In this document: piece after piece, positions 25,713 through 34,695 of the stretch
Layout of the letters: each line of letters starts with the position of its first letter
Numbering within the stretch: position 1 is the stretch's first letter
Origin: Acephala macrosclerotiorum
Taxonomy: Eukaryota > Ascomycota > Leotiomycetes > Helotiales > Mollisiaceae
Assembly (NCBI GenBank): GCA_014904845.1
Contig: MU119202.1
Location: 558,001-622,000, forward strand
Direction of reading: 5' to 3'
DNA: 64,000 nt
Position numbers and translations under genes: made by a program
The notes under the pieces: model-generated
The model's database searches: none
The model's input: the letters and a program-made list of their open reading frames with translations, nothing else
Told to the model about the DNA's origin: nothing

Positions 25713-26390
25713 TCTGAATTGTTTAAGGGTTGAGGTGAGAGGAATGTGGTGATTTGGAGGCGAAGAAGATGGAGGGGCAACTAGAAATTCTGGATCAATA
25801 GCAGCCTTGCCCGAACCCGGGAGGTGGGGCAGCCCGCTGTGGCGTCAATCACGAATTCTGATGCGATATTTTCAGGGGCCTTGGCGAAGGATTAAAGCCT
25901 ACGACCACCGTTGCCCAACGATCTTCTATGAGCAACCACTTGCAGAGATGTACGTGGTAGGCCAGCACATGGTGATTGAAAATGGGACCATTCATGATGC
26001 GCAAGCAAGGCCTCAAAGCTTGAAAATGTGGACAACGACGGGAGGTAAGGAGATATATAGTCACGAGGGAGTCAGATTTTATAAATATTCATTATCTGAA
26101 GTCAAAGGTCTGGTATCTCAAGACACCATCTAGGTGACAGAATCGTTGCTCGAGGAACGCCCTCGTACCCACACATTCGTACCAGCCAGCATCAAATAAC
26201 GTCTGCTCCCCGTAATATCAAGGAGGTTCTGTATGCCGAGAAGAAATTTTCCCAATGCCAAATGCAGACGCGCCGGCTAGACATAAAAAGGCATCTCATC
26301 GTCATGAAGAAAAGAAGTAGTCCGCTGTCAAAGGTACAAGTAATACAAAGTCGTAACGTTCTCCAATCCACCAATATCACCTGCAATTCT
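25713..26390. other. Intergenic upstream of the SurE-TTL gene
   Basis: It holds the promoter of the minus-strand SurE-TTL gene and the 3' flank of the next minus-strand gene. A 108-codon plus-strand frame (25807-26133) has no ATG at its start and no recognisable motif. Confidence 0.45.
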
Positions 26391-27803
26391 CTATGCTCGA
26401 GCCCTCTTCGCAGCACCTCTGCTCAAAGGCTCAGATCCTCGCTTCTTGGATTCTTTGGCACCTGTGCGACCACGAGACCAATCTTCGAATGGACTGAGTC
26501 TACCGCTGAGTCGGGCAGATCGGAGAATTGGCGATGTAGTAGCGTCGTCGTCCAACTCATCATCACTAGGTGGACCGGCAGGAGAACTGCTCATATCAAC
26601 CTTCTTGGAGCGAGTTGCACGGACAGTGGTAGGTGGGGTGAACGGAGCGAATCTCGGAGCCTTAGGAGTAGCAGTAATATCGTGGACTTGGGCAGTGGGA
26701 GTGGACACCTCGTCTCGTTCCTCAATATCTGTGTCGGCCTCCTCATCTTCGGTGTTGTGTGATTGAGGTTCAGTAGCTTGAGCGCGTTGAGGAGGGAACA
26801 GGAGTCGCGGCTTGATAGCGGATCTGGTCAATGGACGGCGAAGTCTTGGCGATAGTAATTGCTCCAGCTCCTCGGTGTCGGGTTCGATCTGATCCTCGGA
26901 TACATCCTTGTCGTCGGCGAACTTGCGAAACATCTTCTTGCCTCGACTAGAGAATAATAATTAATAGAGACTACAAGGAGAGATCAAGTGTACTTACAAG
27001 ACGTAAACCAAGCCATCCTCTCGATCCTCCAGATCCTCGATCTCTTGCTCACCCTCGCGAGCAACGGTGACCTTTCGACGCTTGCTAGATCGCTTCGTTG
27101 GCTCAGATTGAACAGATGTGCTTTGGCCGTAGAAGGGATTCTCAGCACTATTGTCAACCTCAGGGACTCGATCGTGGGAATCGGTGTAGATCTGAATGGG
27201 TGTAGTTTCCTCCTCAGCTTCGAAGCTGTCCATGGTGAAGCCAGTATACTTCTTGCGACCCTTCTTTGGTGAAGGCATGGCTTCGTCGGAGCCAGGGCGA
27301 ATTGCAAACAAGTTGCGCGCAACAGAATTGATAGCAGGAGAAATCTCTTCGGGGCGTTTCTTAGGGGTCTTCGCAGGAGTTGGGAGCATACCGTTCTTGC
27401 GAACAGCTGCGGATGATTGTTGAAAGCCCATCTTGTCGTTGTTTTTGGGAGGCGGTAAGCCGAGCGCAGAAGCAGCTGAGATTGTAGAATCCTTTGTCAA
27501 AGCACCAGAAACTCGTCTTCCGCCCATTTCTGGAAGTGATTGTCGAGGAGCGCGTTTCTTTGCTGTTTGTGGGGATGATGGTGTAGGAATTGTGCTAGGC
27601 GACGTTTTGGTTGAAGTTGAGGAAGTTGAGTTTCGGAAGGACTGATGTGGAGGTGTAGTAATACCATGAGCACGCTGAGATATTCGTTCCGACTTTCGAG
27701 GTGAATATGGTGAATAATCGTCATTGAATGCGCCCCATCTCGGTGTCTGTGGTGTTCGTACTCGGGAAGGAGGAGGGGTCGATGTTCGAAGAGTCGCTGC
27801 CAT
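26391..27803 (-). CDS. Unrecognised nuclear-looking protein rich in proline-directed phosphosites
   Basis: Family not recognised. Exons 27803-26998 and 26946-26391 join across a 51-nt intron (GTAAGT...CTCTAG) in phase to 453 aa; the join creates VYVFRGKKMFRKFADD, the most conserved-looking stretch. The N-terminal half is Ser/Thr/Pro-rich with many SP/TP sites, several in full CDK form (SPRKS, TPAKTPKK, SPKKGRKK), and basic clusters (KRSSKRRK, KKGRKK) that suggest nuclear import. A central block (YTGFTMDSFEAEEE) and the C-terminal LSPFEDW and RGAAKRARA are other landmarks. No enzyme motif or transmembrane segment is visible. It is divergent from DUO1, with a perfect ACGCGT in the shared 543-bp promoter; a cell-cycle role is possible but unproven. 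Confidence 0.8.
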
Positions 27804-28346
27804 TTTAGCAAGCGTTCGAGAATCTCACAGCTGCTGTAACAAAGTGATAATTATGAAGTCAGTCTGGTTTTCAGAGATGGAATCGGTGTTTGGCTTGGTT
27901 CGATGCTATGGGTCGGTTTCCGATTCCCAAGGAGCAAAGGGATGCGGTAAACGTGGGCAAGCGATGCGTTGGCAAACAAGCAATAACAGCGATATCGATG
28001 GTGATGTCGTCGGAAGAACGAAAGTTGCAGTCGTAATAATATTGCAATCAAACAATTATGAATGCAAATGGAGGACGGACGTTGTGCGGATTGGAGTTGG
28101 CATAAAATGTGTGGGCAGGACCTCCAAAAAGGAAGAGGTTGAAATTACGGAGCTAAAACCAACCTCCTCATAAACAGCCAATGCCCCATGAGGTTGACGC
28201 TCGGACCACGTCACGGGTGTTTACATTTACCACAACTTTCATCTCAAGACGCGTAAAAGCGCGTCAATTCTTCCTATTTGGGCACTTCAGATTGTTTTGT
28301 GTACATTGCGTCATCTAGGACAACAACATCATCACCATTACCAACA
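27804..28346. promoter_or_regulatory. Shared promoter of unknown phosphoprotein gene and DUO1, with MCB-like site
   Basis: A perfect palindromic ACGCGT lies at 28249-28254, 93 bp before the DUO1 ATG, and a second GCGCGT follows at about 28259-28264. ACGCGT is the MBF site of yeasts; binding here is inferred. Confidence 0.45.
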
Positions 28347-29121
28347 ATGTCAACTCCTAATATGGAACGCTTAGACCTTTCCGACTCAGACAACGAAGAC
28401 CTTTTCGCATCCCCATCGAAGACCTTGAAACCGAGCCACAAGCACTCTGCAAAGCCCTCAGAAAGCAGCAATACCCTTCCACAGCGAAATGGAGAATCGA
28501 AATACGATGCCGAAGCAGCGCGAGAAGCTTCATTGAAGAAAGAGCTAGAGAGTGTGCGGAGTATCAACGAAGTCATTGAAGGAGTAGTATCTAGTCTCGA
28601 ATGCGCCAAAGGGAATATGGATGTAAGGTTTCCTCCACTAGCCTCACTATTATATACTAACTGCTTCAAAGACAGTTTCGCGGACGGTCACATCCGCCTC
28701 TACACTCCTTAATACCTGGATCCGGATTCTCTCGCAAACAGAACACAATCAGCGTTTGATATTGAACCTGAATTGGCAGGGCGCAAGTCAAGATATGGCA
28801 GATATGGAGAACGAGATGGTTTTGAAGGCACAGGCGGCCGAGAGGAGAGCAGCCGAAGAGGAGAGACGACGGGAAGATGCTCGACGGAGAGCTGAAGATG
28901 ATGAGCGGCAACGACAGGCGGGAACTACTGTACGAGGTGCTAGAGGAACGCGGGGTAGAGGAAGAGGGGTAGGGAGAGGGAGCAGTATCAGTGGCACGGG
29001 ATATGTTGCAAGTGGTACGGGCTCAGGAACAGGTCGAGGAACGTCACAAATCGGGCGGACTGGCTCAGGAATTGGGCGGGGACTTGGTAGCACAAGAGGA
29101 CGGGCACGTGGTGTGAGATGA
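28347..29121 (+). CDS. DUO1: DASH complex subunit Duo1
   Basis: Component of the fungal DASH/Dam1 ring that couples kinetochores to microtubule ends. Exons 28347-28622 and 28672-29121 join in phase 0 across a 49-nt intron with a perfect TACTAAC branch site, giving 241 aa. Residues about 65-130 are the conserved Duo1 helix: ELESVRSINEVIEGVVSSLE before the join and TVSRTVTSASTLLNTW, SQTEHNQRLIL and WQGASQDMADME after it. A charged coiled-coil (AAERRAAEEERRREDARRRAEDDERQ) follows, then an unusual tail of about 60 residues made of RG/GR/GSG repeats. The N-terminus has LDLSDSDNEDLFASP, an acidic motif with an SP site. Confidence 0.93.
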
Positions 29122-29795
29122 GATAAACTTGCTCGGAATGCTTGAGAACTTCGAGTTGTCCATGGCTCTATTCGTACCGACATCCTTACGCTCTTCAGGC
29201 TACCACAGCACTTCGGAAATCGAAGATACACAGGAGCACAGTGCAGCAAGCCGAAGCTCAGGAAGTCGTCCTTGAAGAAGGATCCAACCTAGGTACACTC
29301 AGCTTGGCTGTGATTTTGCCATGTATCTTGCTGCCTTAAGATCAGCCAGGGATTGAGGAGCCTCCAGGACGCTGCTGACAGCGCCAAGTGGATGTCGAAT
29401 TTGCATTGGTTTGCCAGAATTGTGCTCCACTGCCTCGATTGTCCGTAAAGTACAGGCCCCCCCCGGCTTCTACTTTCGACCAAGTTGCCGCATTTGGCGA
29501 GTGCCCTACTCGATCAGAAGCTCAAATTATTATTTCTGTTAATTAATGTTTGTTTTTCCATTATGACACCTACTACGAAACGTCTCTCGAACTTTTGTCG
29601 CGAAAAGGCTCGGTTTTTTGGTTTCATACAAGAAGCCACAAATGTCTTACGGCAGCCCCGTCCCAACAGATGAGTATCTATCGTGCAAAAGAAAATGTCA
29701 CCAAGATTTTCAAGCCTCTGAAATATCCCATCAACTCTGTTTCCTATCATGCCGTCAACTTTCAACTTTAGAACAGAAATTGGCCGCTTTGCGCT
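29122..29795. other. Intergenic between DUO1 and the HET pseudogene
   Basis: No gene recognised; a tract of seven C lies at about 29458-29464. Open frames on both strands are short. Confidence 0.45.
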
Positions 29796-31020
29796 ATGAG
29801 CCAAAATACAGAGCCATCCTTGGCTGAACTCGTCGACGGCATCGAATACACGGTATTACCTTCGTCTGGTATGAGACACCGCATCGTCTACTTTCATTAG
29901 CATCTGAGATAGCCGCTCATTCCTTGTAATGTCGTAGATGAAGAGGTACCAGGAAACGATGAAGAGATAGAAGAAGACGATGAGGAAGAGTTAGGAAACG
30001 ATGCCGACGACGATGACAATAATAATGATGACGATGAGAAGTCACAAGAAGATCACGAAGAGCCTCAAGCCGACGAAGAGTCCCAAGACGACGACGACGA
30101 GTTCCAAGAAGACGAGAGGTCACAAGCTGAGCACGGAAGTGTTCCAGGAGAGTCGGAGCATTGGTTATACTGCGAAATCGCCCCATCTACAGTCCACTCC
30201 CAACTCCCAGATCGATTCGTCTCATTAACCTCAATGCCGTAAATGATGACTACGAGAAAGAATACACGTGCATTGCATGTGGCGATCCGCTAACAGATGC
30301 TCTCTACTATTGCGGCGGACCGCACAGCGAAAATTTGGACATTTGTATGTCTTGCTAGAATTTAGGTACTCGGTGTCTTGATGTCGAGCATAAAGCTGTT
30401 CACAGACTCGTTCGCAAAGGTCACGAGAATCCGCAGACGCACCTCTCCTACAAGATGATAGTCGCCGACCTTGACGATCCTCCTGACTTCAAAGCTCTCT
30501 CTTATACATGGGATGCTGCCGAACGAGACTTGTTCGGGAACCCGCTATTGCCCAGTGACAACAGTACAAAATATGTTTCTTGCAACAAAATTTTAATGCC
30601 CATAGGATACAACTTATTTGAGGCGCTGGTACATTTGAAGGAGCTGGAGCTCGACTGCTGGATCTGGATTGATGCTTTGCGTATCAACCAATCTGACAAA
30701 GGGGAGTGGTCGAAACGAGTTCGACCCTTGGGGGATTTATATTCTAGCGCCGAAAAACTCATCATATGGCTAGGGCCTTATCACCCATATGCCAAGGATC
30801 TCAACTGGGCATTAAACACACTTATTCCTCCGTTTTATGACTACTTGACAAGACTGGGAATGTTAGATTCAACGTTTCCGTTCGCCGCGACGGGGATTAC
30901 CTTAGATGACCTTCCTCGAGAATTGGGGTTCGACGACGACCTTGATTGTAATATCCTGGCGAAGCTCATGACCGGAGCTTTGTACTCTTACAGAGTTCGA
31001 TGGTCCTCCCGGGCGTGGAT

Positions 31021-31187
31021 TACGAAGTACAGGGCTTTTTAATTGTTACACGAGAACAAATACGTCCAAATTCTGTCGTAAATCCGAGTAGTCTGCCCAA
31101 TCACCTGTCCAGAATATCTCTTTTGGGTCTGCAATTGGGTAAATTGGGTAGCGATGTTTTAACAATTAAAAGGGCCTGTATTTCGTA
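31021..31187. mobile_element. 165-bp MITE-like insertion with TIRs and TA target duplication
   Basis: It is inserted in the HET gene. Flanking TA dinucleotides lie at 31021-31022 and 31186-31187. The left end starts CGAAGTACAGGGC (31023) and the reverse complement of the right end starts CGAAATACAGGCC (31185); the match continues through CTTTTTAATTGTTA versus CTTTTAATTGTTA-like sequence, about 28 bp with few mismatches. No coding capacity. TA duplication and size fit a Tc1/mariner-type non-autonomous element. Removing one TA plus the element rejoins the HET frame exactly. Confidence 0.85.
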
Positions 31188-31718
31188 TGCAAGAGTGGCT
31201 CCTCGCCAAAAAATTGACTGCGCTATGTAGCAACTTGAATATAAGCTTTCGTTCTCTCCCGAAACTGGCCTACATACTCTTTCTGACCCAGATTGACATT
31301 GTGATTGCCACGAGACTAGCACCACATATCGAAGAGGTCACAGGAATGTCCAGAGATCTTCAAATCTTTCGCGAAGCGTTCCATTGGTGCGTTTTCGTAA
31401 CTCCAAAGTTAACCTGGGCAGAGCATTTTCAGGGCAAACATGCGCCGCTTGGACGCCTTTTTCATCTGGTTTGCATGTCTCGTGCTGCTTCATGTCAAGA
31501 TGATAGCGACCATATCTATGGTGTGCTCTGTATTTTGGCCAAGCTGTTTCCCTCAGCCAACTATATCTCTCCAGACTACAGCATATCGGCCGCCGAGCTC
31601 CACATTCATGTCTCCAAAATGCTCTTAAAACATGCACAGACACTAGATCTCTTGTCATATGCTCGCGGTGGTCCTGAGGCCTCTCGAAGAAATACGCTGC
31701 CGTCGTGGGCAGCGGACT

Positions 31719-31738
31719 ATGCGTACGTATGCGTACGT
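31719..31738. repeat. 10-bp perfect tandem duplication causing a frameshift
   Basis: ATGCGTACGT occurs twice in direct succession. With one copy, the frame WAADYAY continues as VVEW and later NPPREETNVRFNAG, as expected in HET proteins; with two it shifts. Confidence 0.75.
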
Positions 31739-32484
31739 GGTAGAATGGTAAAATCCTCCACGCGAAGAGACCAATGTCCGATTTAACGCAGGCGAGCATT
31801 CTTCCCTCGAGCCGTACAAGCACATTGTCTCGGACTTGACTTTGATCTGTTCTGGGGCAAAACTCGAAGTTGTTTCCAAGGTTGAGACTGCGAATAAGGA
31901 GAAAACGAGCGTGAGTGATTGGGCAGACATCTCCAGCTTCTGGCTGTGCAGTCTCCTAGACCGGGACAAGGCTCGGCTCGAGGTCCTTTAGCGAACACTC
32001 ATCTGCAACTCCACAAACAAGATTCAGAGGCCTTCCCATGACTTCGAGACAAATTTCTGGGACCACATCCATTCCGTGATAGCCTTACGTGCCATCGAAA
32101 GAGAACCGAATGGTGAACGACAGTTTCTCAAAATCCCTGATGCGAATATCATACTCCGGACATTCGCGAATTTGCAAGGCTACTGCGCGCAAAGACTGCC
32201 GGTAATGCCAGCTTGGAAGATAAGAAAGAGCTACAGCGAAGACTTGAAAGTGTTCTGGAGTACCCAACTCTCAGTGCTCGCAAGGGGTCGAATCGTTTAT
32301 TCAAAGCGGAACAAGGCATCCAGGTCTAGGACCTTGCAGAATCGAGACGGGCGATGAGGTGTGGATACTTTGCAATACAAGGGTGCCTTTCATACTTCGA
32401 CCGACAGGTGTACCGGGACAATATAACTTGGTTGGTGAATGCTATATGCACGGCTTCATGCATGGACAGCTGGTGGAAGGTTGA

Positions 32485-32945
32485 CACAGCTTATTGGAAA
32501 AGATTGAAAAGATTGAGATTGTGCAAGACAGCGTTCTCAGTCTCCCAGCCCTGTCGAGTCCACTTTCTCTGAGCGAGTATTATCACTGGCCAATGTCATG
32601 GCACTTGACTGGATGTGGTATCTGAGCCTAGCCCAGCCCTTGATAAAGTCTTTGCCAGGCTGGGAGATTGTAAACGGTGGTGTAAGAAGGGATATGGCGG
32701 TCTTTGTATCTCTGCTAAGATTGGAAGGAAGGAAGCTATCGTTGAGGGCCTCCTCTTGGAAACGAACCTCTACACGGCACACAAAACCCTAGCGGCAGGA
32801 GGCACTTTCCTACCGTTCCTCCCAAATTATCAACGGTCACATCTTACTACGGCGTCACTCTAGAGCTGTGGGACATTGAAAATGCAATATTATATTCCTC
32901 CAGTGTCCACACATGATGCAATTTCTTTTGCTTTACCTTAACGCC
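32485..32945. other. Intergenic between two pseudogenes
   Basis: A plus-strand frame 32615-32863 (82 codons, with GDCKRWCKKGYGGLC) is open but has no recognised relative; it could be further HET-gene debris or chance. Nothing else was seen. Confidence 0.4.
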
Positions 32946-34008
32946 CTAGATAGCATGTACCAATAGGCCAGTAATAGGATCATATGCACCAAATGCCAGC
33001 TTCAACGTATTCGTCGCGATCTCCAGGCCCTCCGGAAGGATCTCCTTCTTGGCAATTGAGAGCTCCAAGACCATACCTCCCAGCGTCAACAAGTTGGTTT
33101 GCTTGGTCGGTGGTCTCCAGCCTTCCTTGTATGGTAATATCTCTTCCCCCGTCATATATATCAGTACAAAATCCTAAGTTAGTACGATGCTAACCTTCCC
33201 ACCAAAGAAGATCTTGACGTAGTCAACAGGAGCCACACCAGTGATAGGGTCTCCCATGACCGAGAGATATAGCGCAGCCTCTCTATAGCTGAGGATAAAC
33301 TGCTGCGGAGTGTAGGTAAACTTGGGATCTCTCCTTTCCCTAGGTGTGACACGATTATATCTATCATCATCAGCCTTGAATCTCCTCATCGGTAAGGGTC
33401 ACTCACTTAGTCTTTGAAACAACAGGAATACTCGTCTCATTCATTCCATCATAATACTCCAACACCAAATCAAAATCGTTCGATTAGAATCATAATTATC
33501 CCCATTATTAACATAATAATCCGCTCGACTCAACCTCGCACCATGCTCAATCGGAAAGTTATGCTCATCCAAGTTGTTGAGATCAAAGCTCGTAGCCAGT
33601 AGATTTCCTGGCACACTCAAGATTCCTGCTCCTCCGATGACTGTTGCAAAGTCGGCACCGACATTCATCCCATCGTTCATAGCTTTGATGAGAATGGGAA
33701 GCGTCAAGCCCTTGCCATCATGAGGAAGGAAACCGTGATTTGCCAGCGAGTTGAGACCTGGACATGGAGAACGGACATCGCCTGGTCTAGGAGGCGACTA
33801 GGACGTGAAATCTGCTTTTGAAAGGGGCAGAAGGAGAGGAACAACTGAAATGAACGAGAACCTATTGCAAGAATGACTTCAGGAAAATGGTTGAAAATGA
33901 TTGAATTCAAGACAGACAAAGAGTTCACTTACCAGTTTCTGGGTACTCTAGTAAGTCTTTGTTTCCCCCCGCCTTGCACCTCGGCGTATTGGAAAGATCG
34001 TCGACCAT
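32946..34008 (-). pseudogene. Broken haem-thiolate peroxidase (chloroperoxidase-like, Peroxidase_2)
   Basis: Intracellular-type fungal haem-thiolate peroxidase with no signal peptide. Exon 1 (34008-33933) codes MVDDLSNTPRCKAGG through DLLEYPETG; exon 2 should start at 33811 but meets TAG at 33798-33800. Thereafter the family motifs are clear: RSPCPGLNSLANHGFLPHDG, where the Cys is the haem ligand, then MNDGMNVGADFATVIGG and IEHGARLSRADYY. The catalytic EHD motif reads EHG. A one-base deletion in the A/T run near 33471-33476 shifts the frame before LVLEYYDGMNETS. A 46-nt intron (33361-33406) then leads to YNRVTPRERRDPKFTYTPQQF and GDPITGVAPVDY. The last join (donor at 33194) has no in-phase AG before EEILPYKEGW, so that site may also be lost; the end is GLLVHAI. 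Confidence 0.82.
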
Positions 34009-34695
34009 CAGGCTACTACTGCTCCTGGCCTCACAACTTTAACTGAATTAAGCTTGTCGTTCTGCGAGCGAACAACCGCCTTCCGTCATCGTTGACTCCT
34101 CCTGCCGTTAATTAGATTCGCTGCATTCCAGATGTGAAGGGGGATCTCTCTTAAAGTACTTTTGCAGGTATCCTCACAGCTCTTCGTATCTATTCATATC
34201 AAGGAGGCCACGGCAGTTTCAAATCAATTCCTCGCCAGCATTCAAGAAGATGGTATGCCAGGAGTATCGCAAAATTCAGACTCCATTTATCATACATACA
34301 AGCCGCCGTCTCCCTCGTGACAGCGTAAGCAAAACCATTTCCACGCCATATGTCTCTGTTTTCCCAAGCCCGCATTTTGCCCTTCCACTGTTTTACAATG
34401 GCGGGGACGAAACATTATCATGTTGCATGCATTAATTAGAAATTTCCTCGCGCCCAGCTCTACCCGAAGCGTTGCAGACCTTTGCAAAAACCCACCCCTC
34501 GCTCGCTATGCAGAGAACAAATCCTCAATGATCTCAAAACGCCGTTTGTGGGTTGATAGAATATGTAACATGTAGAGCGGACTTGAGTGTCAAGTTGTGA
34601 TCCGGATGTAAAGTCGCGCAGTCTGATTTGTATTTTGATGGGCATATATCCATCATCATCATCCCGAGATATTGGTGTCTTTCGAGTTTCTGAGG
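34009..34695. other. Intergenic between peroxidase pseudogene and NOT1
   Basis: It holds the relic promoter of the peroxidase gene and the NOT1 3' flank. No gene or repeat recognised. Confidence 0.45.

Larger units (their letters stand above)
29796..32484 (+). pseudogene. Decayed HET-domain (heterokaryon incompatibility) gene
   Basis: HET proteins trigger cell death when unlike fungal strains fuse; this copy cannot encode a full protein. A first exon may run 29796-29868, joined to 29938 onward, coding an Asp/Glu-rich tract. After a frameshift near 30175-30185 come PLPTPRSIRLI, a ZZ-finger-like Cys block (CIACG...YYCGG...ICMSC) ending at an in-frame TAG (30356-30358), then the HET core from about 30449: FKALSYTWD, NLFEAL, WIDALRINQ (normally WIDALCINQ), DLYSSAEKLIIWLG. 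A 165-bp element interrupts the frame after RAWI at 31020; the other side continues MQEWLLAKKL. Further lesions: 10-bp duplication at 31719-31738 (frameshift), TAA at 31749, TAG at 31989 and a frameshift near 32270-32345. The typical C-terminal block GDEVWILCNTRVPFILRP and YMHGFMHGQLVEG follows before TGA at 32482-32484. Confidence 0.88.

Noticed and set aside
29938..30130. GAC/GAT/GAA-rich tract as a microsatellite
   Set aside because: It reads as an acidic coding tract in the HET gene frame and is not a regular short repeat.
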